Of a stretch of 11,991 nt of DNA, positions 1-7,241 are shown piece by piece. Both the position numbers and the translations under genes were made by a program. The DNA is taken from contig JBHBQE010000019.1 of assembly GCA_041776485.1 (NCBI GenBank), positions 1 through 11,991 on the forward strand. The letters run 5' to 3'. The notes under the pieces were generated by a model. The model searched no databases, was not told the DNA's origin, and worked only from the letters and a program-made list of their open reading frames with translations. Each line of letters opens with the position of its first letter. Positions within the stretch are counted from its first letter, which is position 1. This DNA is from JBHBQE01 sp041776485. Lineage in GTDB: Bacteria > Bacillota > Clostridia > Lachnospirales > Lachnospiraceae.

Positions 1-410
1 ATTGGAGATAGTGTTTTAAAACTTGCCTTATCTGATGTAAATATCTCTTCCTGTATCAATCCGACTCTCTCTACGTACATTTGCGTTTCACCCTTGTATA
101 CAAATTTCTTGTTTACAGATTTAACCATAGCGTTATAAAATTGTATCCCCGTTACCATGTCATAGGCGGAAAAATTCAGAAACAGTCGTTTTTCCGGCAC
201 AACAATCGTTTCTCGTAAAAACTTAGCTTCTTTCATATAAAGAGCAAATGAAAAATCCTTTCTGGTTCCCTCTCCCTTCACATATACTTTTTCAAAAAAT
301 TTTGCGTCACTATTTGCAAGTGTATGCTTTAAAAAAGACAGTATCATACGATTTTTATCCTTTGGAATAGAATCATTTGGACCAATTCCTATACTTACTC
401 TGTACCTCAT
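1..410 (-). CDS. cas6: CRISPR-associated endoribonuclease Cas6 (5' part, runs off left edge)
   Basis: Cas6 cuts pre-crRNA within the CRISPR repeats to give mature crRNAs in type I and III systems. Reading the minus strand from the ATG at 408-410 gives 136 open codons and then the window edge. The family's landmarks are visible: an N-terminal ferredoxin-like strand (MRYRVSI), a helix with FLKHTLANSD (residues 26-35), a DFSFALYMKEAKF strand (52-64), the typical FLNFSAYDMVTGIQFYNAM segment (77-95), and near the edge SFKTLSP (130-136), which matches the conserved Cas6 'FKTLSPI' motif. The start is set by GGAGGT at 417-422, six bases upstream. The catalytic residues cannot be assigned with confidence and the C-terminal glycine-rich loop lies outside the window. 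cas6 often leads type I-B operons, so cas8/cas7/cas5 genes are expected to the left; that is inference. Confidence 0.85.
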   Translation of the reverse strand, partial: MRYRVSIGIGPNDSIPKDKNRMILSFLKHTLANSDAKFFEKVYVKGEGTRKDFSFALYMKEAKFLRETIVVPEKRLFLNFSAYDMVTGIQFYNAMVKSVNKKFVYKGETQMYVERVGLIQEEIFTSDKASFKTLSP

Positions 411-502
411 ATTTTTACCTCCGATTCGTTTTAGTTATATTTATGGTAGCCTTAAGCCCCTGCCGAAATTACTCTTCAAGCAGTCTTTATCTTATGCAAA
501 TT

Positions 503-531
503 AATCTAACATAAAAATTGATAGTTGTCAA
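503..531 (-). promoter_or_regulatory. Promoter of the cas6 operon
   Basis: On the minus strand a perfect -35 box TTGACA (526-531) is followed after 17 bases by TAGATT (503-508), which matches four of six -10 positions. Transcription would start near 496, leaving an untranslated leader of about 85 nt before cas6. It is the best minus-strand promoter seen in this gene-free stretch. Confidence 0.6.
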
Positions 532-799
532 CCAATTTGTTTGTGTTATTTTATTATTTATTTGTAATATTTTGTTATGTTTATTTTCAAAAATAACATT
601 ACTATATAATATTTTATTTCTCAATATTGCACAAAAGAATATATTAAGCTATAATAGATTTGCATATATAAAATAGAAACATTTTTGAAATCTAAATATT
701 TGCTTGTGCTATAATTCATATTAATTAATAGAATCATACTGAACTTATTTTACCCTTAACCTTTTCAGATATTATCAATAGCTCAGCTTGCAATACCCA

Positions 800-828
800 T
801 TGTATTTTCTCCAAAAATATGATATAAA
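800..828 (+). promoter_or_regulatory. Candidate proximal tmRNA promoter
   Basis: TTGTAT (800-805), a 17-base spacer and TATAAA (823-828) face the tmRNA. The start would fall near 835, about 45 nt before the mature 5' end, consistent with a precursor trimmed by RNase P. The -35 is weak (three of six), and the upstream candidates at 627-655 and 706-715 could also contribute. Confidence 0.4.
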
Positions 829-880
829 TATACTTCCCAATACAGGCAGAAACCACTTGACAGCTTTCTGTTTGTTGACA

Positions 881-1226
881 GGGCCAGAAATGGTTTCGAC
901 AGGGATTGTGAATCTGGAGAAGCGGGTTGCGCGGGATCGCATTACAAACCCAACCTAAATATAATTGCAAAAGACGATTACGTTTTAGCAGCTGCCTAAG
1001 GCAGCCGGCCTCACATTAGCACCTGCACTGGTGTGATACGCCTCATTCTTGCAGGAAACGGTCATCTGTAAGCTTTGCCGGGTGATACGTAAAATGAAGC
1101 TACCGCCCCCCAGGTTGTAGATTACTGAAAGGGATACGGGAAATGCGTTTTGCAAAATAATCTACTACACCCGTAGAAGAACAAGGGATCAGTCTTTGGA
1201 CACGGGTTCGACTCCCGTCTGGTCCA
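881..1226 (+). ncRNA. ssrA: tmRNA (transfer-messenger RNA)
   Basis: This is the trans-translation RNA that, with SmpB, rescues stalled ribosomes and tags the incomplete protein for proteolysis. The 5' end has the diagnostic GGTTTCGACAGGG segment (892-904). The 5' acceptor strand GGGCCAG (881-887) pairs with CTGGTCC (1219-1225). The T arm is 1202-1218 with the loop TTCGACT. The tag frame starts with GCA at about 967 and reads AKDDYVLAAA then TAA; the hydrophobic VLAAA end fits a ClpXP-type degron. The 346-nt length is normal. The 3' CCA is not encoded (the sequence after A1226 is CTCA), so it must be added enzymatically. No smpB lies in the window. Confidence 0.95.
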
Positions 1227-1234
1227 CTCACATG

Positions 1235-1273
1235 AAAACCCCCGAAGCCGCATAATGCGGCTTCGGGGGTTTT
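1235..1273. terminator. Bidirectional intrinsic terminator between tmRNA and the surface-protein gene
   Basis: A perfect 18-bp inverted repeat, AAAACCCCCGAAGCCGCA with its complement, surrounds a 3-nt loop. It begins with four A and ends with four T, so it can stop tmRNA transcription from the left and the minus-strand operon from the right. It lies 9 nt past the tmRNA end and 32 nt past the stop codon of the 1434-aa gene. Confidence 0.9.
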
Positions 1274-1305
1274 ATCGGCTTTGCCTGTTTACACAGGATT
1301 AAAAA

Positions 1306-4300
1306 CTAAATTTTTCTTTTTTTAATCACTGTAAACGCCCCTAAAGATACAAGTGACAGTGCGGCAACACCACCTATTGCCTTGGGAATTTCGGAGTTTA
1401 TTCCCTTAGTCTTTTTATTTTCGCCCTTATATTCCGCCGTTTCCGGAATAGCCTCTTCGCTTTCATCAAGCTTCGTTCCGTATGCAAGACTATTATTAAA
1501 GGCCTCCATCGCCGCATTCAGCTGCGAGATTGCTCTATCAACTTCGTCCTGCGACACATTGCTGTCATCAAGAATCGCTTGAGCTGCTTGTATTGCTTTC
1601 TCAAGCTCTGCCCTTGCCTGCTCATTTGTCCATTTATCGCTTTTAGGTATATCGGTACCGTCAGCGCTTACGGCAATTCCCTCCGGCAGCTTTTTCGCCT
1701 TATCTATAGCCGATAAAAGCTCGTTCTTATTGACCTTTTTATCTGTACTCTTATTGACCTTCTTATCCGTGCTCTTTTTATCTGTACTCTTATTCTCCGC
1801 TTTTACCGGAACAGGGTTTACGCTTTCATCAGGCTTTGTTCCGTATGCAAGACTCTTATTGAAGACCTCCATCGCCGCATTCAGCTGTGAGACTGCTCTA
1901 TCCACCTCGTCCTGCGACATGTCGCTGTCATCAAGAACCGTTTGAGCCGCTTTTATCGCTTTTTCAAGCTCAGCCCTTGCAGCCTTACTTATCCATTTAA
2001 TGCTTCTAGGTATATCGGTACCGTCAGCGCTTACGGCAATTCCCTCCGGCAGCTTCTTCGCCTTATTTATAGCCGATAAAAGCCCGTTCTTATTAATGCT
2101 CTTATCTCCTATGATGATTACGCCCTCAGCATTTCCGTCTGTTGTTTCAACCTTCAGCTTATGGCTTCCGATATCCAGAGTCTTAAGATAACCCTTCTTG
2201 AATTTTATATCAAAGCTTTTTTTATCCACATCATAGTTTGATTTTTCTACGAGCTTATCATCCAATTTAATGCCGGTCAGATTCTCCGCCTCACCATGCA
2301 TAAATCTAACAAGAGCAGCCTCGGACTGTTTTTTCGTAAAGCTCACCGAATCATCTCCCGCAGCCGCCTTAAGCTCGCTGTTTTTGTCCCTGGGATATTC
2401 CAAATGCAGTACGGGAACCGATATGTCCTCAAACTGACCGTAGTATTCGTCCTTATACTCATCTGCATTAAGGTTGGGGGGTCGTCCCTCTTCCGGACCT
2501 ATATCGCAGTGACCGTCGAGTGCATCTCCGAACAGACCTCCGTGGATTTTGATATTCTTCATTACAAAATCTTTGGAGCCTGTAATGGTATATGAGAGAT
2601 TCTTATAATCTAAACCGGAATTATTTTTCGGCATTTCATCTATAAGCCAGTTACAATTCTGTATTACATACTGAGTACGCACTCCCGTCTTCTCCTTTCC
2701 GTCCACATCTGCAGTCAGATATGTCGTATCGGGAAAGCCCGGGTTATATATTGCGCTAAGCTTGGGTACGGGTGGCTGAATTCCTTCCAATTTCACCTGA
2801 ACCTTATCACCCCTGGCTATCTTCTTTCCGTTCCTCGAAAGATTATTCATCTTAATATTGAGTCCGGTTGCGGCAATCACAAAATACCTTGTGTGCTTTC
2901 CTGCCCTCATCATAATCACGTTGTTTCCGTGCTCAAGCATTACGGTAGAACCATTCTCGCCGGTCTTTGCCGGAATCCAGTCGGACGCCGGCTCCTCGCC
3001 CTCCTTCGGAACCGAAAAGAAATCCTTATTGTTAAAATCATCCATTGTCTTTATCGGCTTATGGTAGAATACCTTCACCTTGCTGCCGTCCTCGCAGGTA
3101 GGCTTAAAGGTATAGGAAGCTTCAGACTTGATTTCCTTTTTTGTGCCGTCGGGATATTCCATGGAGCTTACAAAGTGAATCCTGTCATACTTCCTAAGCG
3201 GCTGTTCGCCGTCCTTTTTAGTCACCTTGTTTATATTGGGAGTAATCTTATCACCCGAGCCGTCCACATCAAATATCACTATGCCTATCCTCTCAGGATC
3301 TGTCGCAGCATAATACTGCCTTGCAGATAAAAGGCTCTTTATCTTTAAATCTGGGTCTTCAAAGGGATCACCCTGATTTTCCTCTTCTAATCCAACACAG
3401 CGGATACCCTCATCATAGCCTATTGCTACTATGGAGGCTCCCTTCTTTTCCGCCTTTACCTCGTTCCATTCCCTTCCCGGTGCCCCCTTGTTTTCGCTTA
3501 TGCTCACACTGTCTCCGAATATTCTGAAGCTCTTATCAGGCTCCATTATCGTATTATCCATACTGCCGCCTGTTGCCTGAGGTGTTCTGTAGGTAAAGAA
3601 ATCTATAGTCTTTCCCGACTGCAGCATCTGATACTGACCCTCATCCTTTATTATGGTAAGAATCGTATGCTCAATATTATTTCCATGCCAGGTATCCTTC
3701 TTATCCTTATTACCCGGTAAATATTCCGGTTTTTCACCACGCTTTATAAATTCCGGTTCAAAAAAGTTTGCGTCATTCGTTTCATCGAATAGCGCCTTCA
3801 TATATTTGGACTCTTTTTCCTCTCCGCCTTCCATATATCTTCCGCCGCCTGTTATGATAAAGTTCACAGGCACCCCCACGGAAAATCTCAGTTCATTATA
3901 GCCGGGATTCGATTCGTCAACCTCCCAGTCCTGTACATCGTATTTATTCGCCACTTCCTGTATAGGCTTAAATCTCTGATAAGCCGCAGTATTACACTCA
4001 CATACCTGGAAATTTTCCAAATCCTTAGGATATCTGAAGGTGTAATTCATCCTCATCTTCAAGCACATGAGATCAATTTGCGACGTACATTGAAATATAC
4101 CCCTGTCAAATATCTTAATCTGTATGGTTTTTCCGCCCTTTATCTCAATGTTAAAATATTCGGGGCTGATGTTCAAATATTTAAACTCTTGGGTGTTTAT
4201 CCTACATTGATCACTGATAAAGTGGTAGCCCGGATCCCTTGCCCTTATGGAAACGCTGCAGCTTGCATCCTTTATGTATCTTAGCATAAAGGTTTTATAA

Positions 4301-5610
4301 GAAAAAAAATTCTCATATGTATATGTAGCTACCGGCTTTCCGTCTCCGCCTATTGCCTTTACGATGGTATCCACTTGGTTATCCGGATAGTCAATATCCA
4401 TATCAATGTTCATTACAGAGCAGCAGACGAATATTTCACGGTTTTCGCCTCCCTTTTTTACGGAAAAATCCGACTCAAAAGTCTCAAATATATTGCCTTC
4501 GCCATTTTCCATATATCCCTTGACCTTGTATTTGCCGGGAAGCAGCTCCGGCTTCCATCTGTATCTGTCGAATTGACTATTTGAAAAAACCGGCGGCGCA
4601 GGATGTTCATCATAAATACTGACATTTGAAAACTCCAAATCCGAGAGCTTGACCCTTTCCACCTCATCTTCGTTTCGATCGTATATTTTAAATGTGATTT
4701 TATCCAAATTTGAATTTACGAGATTTGCTATTGCATTTGAGGCAAAATCCAGGGTCACGCTTTCCTTATCGGTAGATACTTCCTCCTCCCCGGCTTTAAC
4801 CTCTATGACATATTCCTTAATCCTGGACTTATCTACATTGATATCGCATACGTCCTCATATGCCCCGCATCTGATATAGAGCCTGTCGCCGTTTTTTACC
4901 TTAATTTCGTTTGCAGGCTCGTAAAGCACATCCTCTTTTATAATCTTTACATGATTCTTCTGATAAAGAGCCAGAGGGTTCAGGCTTATCTCAGCCTCGC
5001 TCCTTTCACCCAGGTCGAGTGTATACTCGTATACCTCCTGTTCAAATTCCGGACTCAATGCGCCATCCGAGGGCGATACAGATTTTATATACTTTTCACC
5101 CTCGCTGTTTCCCACGTCGGCTCCGAGACCCGTCTGCGTGTAGTAAAGATGAATATCGTCCCCGTTCTTCAGCCTGTATTTCGGTTCCTCGTGATTCGCT
5201 CTTATATATGCAAACCCCTTATCCGTAAACCAGCCGTTCAGAGTTCCTACCCAGCCGCTTTGCTCTCCCTTGTCAAATTCATTAAGTCCCGCAATACCCT
5301 GTATATAGGTGGAGTCGCCATTCAGCCTAATAGGTATACCGTTTTCATTGCAGGCTCTGATTATGCAGTCCATCATCGAATCCGCTTCACCAAAATCCAC
5401 CTTATATCTGTCTATAATCACTCCCTTTGGCTCGGGATAATCAGAGCCCTCAGGATTAGGCAGAGAATCCTCTATCGTCACGGTAGCTATACCGCTTAAA
5501 TTCTCAGCTTCAACAAAAGCGGTGTTAGCGGCAAATATGCCGCTAACACCGCTCAGTATCAGCATTGCGGAAAGAAGCAGGGATATTATCCTATTCTTTC
5601 TTTTCATCAT
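1306..5610 (-). CDS. Large surface-anchored protein with DUF4430 (transcobalamin-like) and tandem FIVAR-type repeats
   Basis: A 1434-aa exported protein. A signal peptide covers about residues 1-28 (MMKRKNR, hydrophobic core, ...GIFA). A DUF4430-like domain spans roughly 44-168, with the hallmark SGWVGTLNGWF (118-128) and KNGDDIHLYYTQTG; this family is related to the C-terminal domain of transcobalamin and intrinsic factor. A long beta-rich central region of unassigned fold follows. An X2/Ig-like module (LTGIKLDDKLVEKSNYDV..., about 1107-1168) precedes two 91-aa helical FIVAR-type repeats (1173-1263, 1294-1384) joined by a Lys-rich KSTDKK linker. The C-terminus is a membrane helix (about 1411-1429) plus KKRKI, with no LPXTG motif seen. 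GGAGG at 5614-5618 is spaced best for the second ATG (5605-5607). It lies 26 nt after the 285-aa gene under the same cobalamin riboswitch. A role as a B12-binding or cell-wall-spanning capture protein is inferred. Confidence 0.85.
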   Translation of the reverse strand: MMKRKNRIISLLLSAMLILSGVSGIFAANTAFVEAENLSGIATVTIEDSLPNPEGSDYPEPKGVIIDRYKVDFGEADSMMDCIIRACNENGIPIRLNGDSTYIQGIAGLNEFDKGEQSGWVGTLNGWFTDKGFAYIRANHEEPKYRLKNGDDIHLYYTQTGLGADVGNSEGEKYIKSVSPSDGALSPEFEQEVYEYTLDLGERSEAEISLNPLALYQKNHVKIIKEDVLYEPANEIKVKNGDRLYIRCGAYEDVCDINVDKSRIKEYVIEVKAGEEEVSTDKESVTLDFASNAIANLVNSNLDKITFKIYDRNEDEVERVKLSDLEFSNVSIYDEHPAPPVFSNSQFDRYRWKPELLPGKYKVKGYMENGEGNIFETFESDFSVKKGGENREIFVCCSVMNIDMDIDYPDNQVDTIVKAIGGDGKPVATYTYENFFSYKTFMLRYIKDASCSVSIRARDPGYHFISDQCRINTQEFKYLNISPEYFNIEIKGGKTIQIKIFDRGIFQCTSQIDLMCLKMRMNYTFRYPKDLENFQVCECNTAAYQRFKPIQEVANKYDVQDWEVDESNPGYNELRFSVGVPVNFIITGGGRYMEGGEEKESKYMKALFDETNDANFFEPEFIKRGEKPEYLPGNKDKKDTWHGNNIEHTILTIIKDEGQYQMLQSGKTIDFFTYRTPQATGGSMDNTIMEPDKSFRIFGDSVSISENKGAPGREWNEVKAEKKGASIVAIGYDEGIRCVGLEEENQGDPFEDPDLKIKSLLSARQYYAATDPERIGIVIFDVDGSGDKITPNINKVTKKDGEQPLRKYDRIHFVSSMEYPDGTKKEIKSEASYTFKPTCEDGSKVKVFYHKPIKTMDDFNNKDFFSVPKEGEEPASDWIPAKTGENGSTVMLEHGNNVIMMRAGKHTRYFVIAATGLNIKMNNLSRNGKKIARGDKVQVKLEGIQPPVPKLSAIYNPGFPDTTYLTADVDGKEKTGVRTQYVIQNCNWLIDEMPKNNSGLDYKNLSYTITGSKDFVMKNIKIHGGLFGDALDGHCDIGPEEGRPPNLNADEYKDEYYGQFEDISVPVLHLEYPRDKNSELKAAAGDDSVSFTKKQSEAALVRFMHGEAENLTGIKLDDKLVEKSNYDVDKKSFDIKFKKGYLKTLDIGSHKLKVETTDGNAEGVIIIGDKSINKNGLLSAINKAKKLPEGIAVSADGTDIPRSIKWISKAARAELEKAIKAAQTVLDDSDMSQDEVDRAVSQLNAAMEVFNKSLAYGTKPDESVNPVPVKAENKSTDKKSTDKKVNKSTDKKVNKNELLSAIDKAKKLPEGIAVSADGTDIPKSDKWTNEQARAELEKAIQAAQAILDDSNVSQDEVDRAISQLNAAMEAFNNSLAYGTKLDESEEAIPETAEYKGENKKTKGINSEIPKAIGGVAALSLVSLGAFTVIKKRKI
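1459..1731 (-). repeat. FIVAR-type repeat unit 2 (coding)
   Basis: Encodes residues 1294-1384. It is nearly the same as the unit at 1822-2094, including the inserted LPEGIAVSADGTDIP segment and the closing SLAYGTK. The predicted helices are rich in Ala, Glu, Gln and Asp, as in cell-wall stalk modules. Confidence 0.8.
1822..2094 (-). repeat. FIVAR-type repeat unit 1 (coding)
   Basis: Encodes residues 1173-1263 and shares length and most residues with the unit at 1459-1731. The two are separated by a 30-residue linker with three KSTDKK-type repeats (positions 1732-1821). Similarity is high in both DNA and protein, pointing to a fairly recent duplication. Confidence 0.8.
5519..5552. repeat. Perfect 14-bp inverted repeat inside the signal-peptide codons
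   Basis: GCGGTGTTAGCGGC (5519-5532) and its exact complement (5539-5552) flank a 6-nt loop. In the mRNA this forms a strong hairpin about 60-90 nt downstream of the start codon of the 1434-aa gene, covering codons 20-31 near the predicted cleavage site. There is no following U-run, so it is not a standard terminator. Confidence 0.85.
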
Positions 5611-5636
5611 ACTCCTCCAATGCCGCTTAAAACTGC

Positions 5637-6494
5637 TTAGTTAAAAAGACTGGTATCTATCTGGTCCGGCAGGATTCCGAATCCGCCGTAAGCCCAAACT
5701 ACATGTCTTCCGCTGTCTACAGGAAATACCTCTCCTCCCGCCTTATCACAGTTTGGTATCATATTTCCGTTGTCGTCATAGACCCTGTACTGCCAGCCAT
5801 TATTTCCATCCGCCGTATATTCTGTGCCGTTAATGTTCATAGAATATGCATATACATTGATGGTATGTTTATTCTTCAATGTGATATTGCTGTTTCCCGC
5901 CTTTGCCGCATCAAGCGCCGAAGCGTATCTGATAGGGCTCCTAACCAGATTTCGTGTAACAGTCAGATTGGTTACCTTCTTTAACCTGTTGCTTGCCGCA
6001 GGTGCTCCGTTGAAATAGTATACATTCACATTTTGAGCGGAAATGTTGCTTGTTGAATTCAAAATTACACCAAGATCTATCATTCCCGTCCATGAGCCAG
6101 GTGTGTAGCCCGGCAAGGTCGCCTTTACGAATTTAGGACCGTATGTCATTCCGGAAGGAACCGTAATCGTGGACTTTGCAGAGTATCCCGCACCTGCCTG
6201 CTCAGTCGTCGTAGCTGCCGCACTTAAGCCGTCATAGCCTGTGAATGTAACGGCTGCCGCCTGATCCTGTGTCATAGCGAATGGACTATAGTACTGATCG
6301 GCGCCCTGAACCTGAAGCACAACATTGTTTAAAGATATATTCGGGTTATAATTTACAAGTACATTGAACTCCTGCGTATTCGGATACGGCAGCAGGTTTG
6401 TCAGCTCGGGCGGATCTGCAAATGCAGTTGTACCCATGCCGAGCACCAGCCCTAAGGAAAGGACTAGGGAAAGTAATTTTTTCGTTATTTTCAT
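5637..6494 (-). CDS. Exported protein with C-terminal DUF4430-like domain, under cobalamin riboswitch
   Basis: A 285-aa secreted protein, first gene of the riboswitch operon. The signal peptide is MKITKKLLSLVLSLGLVLGM...AFA with cleavage near residue 26. A middle beta-rich part (about 40-180) is not recognised. The C-terminus (about 185-272) resembles DUF4430: ASALDAAKAG, then VYAYSMNINGTEY, NNGWQYRVYDDNG (231-243) and GRHVVWAYGGFG (262-273), which correspond to the family's 'GWMYxVNG' and 'W-Y-G' positions. There is no membrane anchor or sorting motif, so it may be released, or held by the large partner protein encoded 26 nt downstream. The start is supported by AAAGGAG six bases upstream (6501-6507). 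A role in extracellular corrinoid binding is inferred from the riboswitch together with the domain; neither alone proves it. Confidence 0.8.
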   Translation of the reverse strand: MKITKKLLSLVLSLGLVLGMGTTAFADPPELTNLLPYPNTQEFNVLVNYNPNISLNNVVLQVQGADQYYSPFAMTQDQAAAVTFTGYDGLSAAATTTEQAGAGYSAKSTITVPSGMTYGPKFVKATLPGYTPGSWTGMIDLGVILNSTSNISAQNVNVYYFNGAPAASNRLKKVTNLTVTRNLVRSPIRYASALDAAKAGNSNITLKNKHTINVYAYSMNINGTEYTADGNNGWQYRVYDDNGNMIPNCDKAGGEVFPVDSGRHVVWAYGGFGILPDQIDTSLFN

Positions 6495-6548
6495 AACTTA
6501 CTCCTTTCTATAAACCTCAACTTGTAAATAACGCAGCTTAAGAGGACT

Positions 6549-6594
6549 AAAAAACGCCCTGTACCTCCAAAGAAAAAGCGGACATGCAGGACGC
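6549..6594 (-). terminator. Terminator hairpin of the cobalamin riboswitch (expression platform)
   Basis: On the minus strand a roughly 15-bp stem (6580-6594 with 6554-6568, 13 of 15 positions paired including G-U) has an 11-nt loop and is followed by six U (6549-6554). It lies between the aptamer and the start codon, so B12 binding probably favours termination. The alternative antiterminator was not worked out. Confidence 0.7.
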
Positions 6595-6665
6595 AATATT
6601 TATAAAACAAAGTATCACGTTATATAATATAGCTGTATTATATAATCGTTATACCGTTTTGTCTG

Positions 6666-6836
6666 TTAGAATAAGTCTCCTGACTATGCTTCACCATGCG
6701 ACTTCCCTTCTCATAAGCCCCAGGACTTACAATGGTAATGAAACCGCACTCCACAATACAGTTAGCCTCAGCTAGCGCACTCGCAGGAAGTTTCCACGCC
6801 TCCTGCTCTCTTCATGTGCTTTCCTCTGGATTCTAA
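6666..6836 (-). promoter_or_regulatory. Cobalamin (B12) riboswitch
   Basis: The minus-strand RNA contains a perfect B12-box core, AGTCAGGAGAC (within 6671-6685), preceded by GGTGAAGCAT as in the RF00174 consensus 'GGAUGAaGC..AGUCAGGAGACC'. Further 5' are GAAGGGAAG (about 6700-6708), GCTAACTGTA (about 6755-6765) and a GGCGTGGAAACTTCC stem-loop (about 6788-6802) that fit the conserved core. The closing stem is TTAGAAT (6830-6836) with ATTCTAA (6666-6672). It controls the two downstream DUF4430 genes. The family normally represses expression when adenosylcobalamin or a related corrinoid is bound. Confidence 0.92.
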
Positions 6837-6865
6837 ACCGAATTATTTACTTTTCAACGAAATTG

Positions 6866-6894
6866 ATTATAGCACAACTTATAAATAATGTAAA
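6866..6894 (-). promoter_or_regulatory. Promoter of the cobalamin-riboswitch operon
   Basis: Minus-strand TTTACA (6889-6894), a 17-base spacer, and the extended -10 TGCTATAAT with TATAAT at 6866-6871. The start near 6859 lies about 20 nt before the riboswitch closing stem, so the whole aptamer is transcribed. Confidence 0.8.
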
Positions 6895-7039
6895 TATATT
6901 TATTTAATTTTGTTATAAATTTATAAATACAATAAGAAAAACGCCTGAATATTGAATAAATTTTGAACATAGTGAACATATACCTTGTTTTACAGGCATT
7001 GTCTCTGTATATTTTGCTATTGACAAATTTTGAAAAACT

Positions 7040-7067
7040 TATTATTCTCGTAAAGAGAAAGCGAGAG
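7040..7067 (+). repeat. 28-nt structured repeat, copy 1
   Basis: Matches copy 2 (7106-7133) at 25 of 28 positions. The shared core is CGTAAAGAGAAAG flanked by a short stem, CTC with GAG (7047-7049 with 7065-7067). It lies just upstream of the promoter of the 79-aa gene. The unit is not recognised as any named element. Confidence 0.65.
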
Positions 7068-7105
7068 CTGTTAAGGACGTATACAGTCCTGAAGGCTGGA
7101 TTCCC

Positions 7106-7133
7106 TATTATTCCCGTAAAGAGAAAGTGAGGG
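7106..7133 (+). repeat. 28-nt structured repeat, copy 2
   Basis: Copy 1 shifted by 66 bp. Two of the three differences are the paired change T-A (7048/7066) to C-G (7114/7132), which preserves a stem (CCC with GGG). The 38 bp between copies include another small hairpin, AGGAC/GTCCT, at about 7074-7090. Confidence 0.65.
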
Positions 7134-7167
7134 TCATGTGCTTAGCAATATTATACAAATTTTATCA

Positions 7168-7196
7168 TTGACTTTTGTGTAATATTACTATATAAT
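7168..7196 (+). promoter_or_regulatory. Strong promoter of the 79-aa HPr-like gene
   Basis: TTGACT (7168-7173), a 17-base spacer and a perfect TATAAT (7191-7196). The start would be near 7203, giving a leader of about 40 nt. Confidence 0.85.
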
Positions 7197-7241
7197 ATCA
7201 TCAGACATAGTAAAAGGATAAAGAAAGAAAAGGTAATCATT

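Larger units (their letters stand above)
411..880. other. AT-rich intergenic region between cas6 and tmRNA
   Basis: No credible gene is seen here. The one long reading frame, minus strand 734-970, overlaps the tmRNA 5' end and has no family features, so it is treated as a shadow. The stretch holds the cas6 promoter (503-531) and several plus-strand sigma-A-like candidates: TTGCAC-17-TATAAT at 627-655, an extended -10 TGCTATAAT ending at 715, and TTGTAT-17-TATAAA at 800-828. Confidence 0.6.
6895..7167. other. Divergent intergenic region with repeats, no gene
   Basis: This lies between the minus-strand riboswitch operon and the plus-strand 79-aa gene. No coding frame is supported. It holds an AT-rich stretch (6895-6950), a short GAACATA direct repeat (6965-6980), a possible plus-strand promoter TTGACA-17-TATTCT (7020-7048), and the pair of 28-nt repeats at 7040-7133. 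Confidence 0.6.

Noticed and set aside
734..970. 78-aa minus-strand reading frame
   Set aside because: It overlaps the tmRNA 5' end antisense, has no family features and no convincing ribosome binding site.
4951..5499. 182-aa plus-strand reading frame, plus other plus-strand frames across 1382-5499
   Set aside because: They lie antisense to the 1434-aa gene, whose signal peptide, domains, repeats and ribosome binding site are convincing. The antisense frames show no domain features.
7040..7133. Two 28-nt repeats with a 38-nt spacer, CRISPR-like in size
   Set aside because: There are only two copies, with three differences, including a paired change. No leader or cas genes are adjacent, and a two-unit structure fits a folded RNA or operator better than an array.
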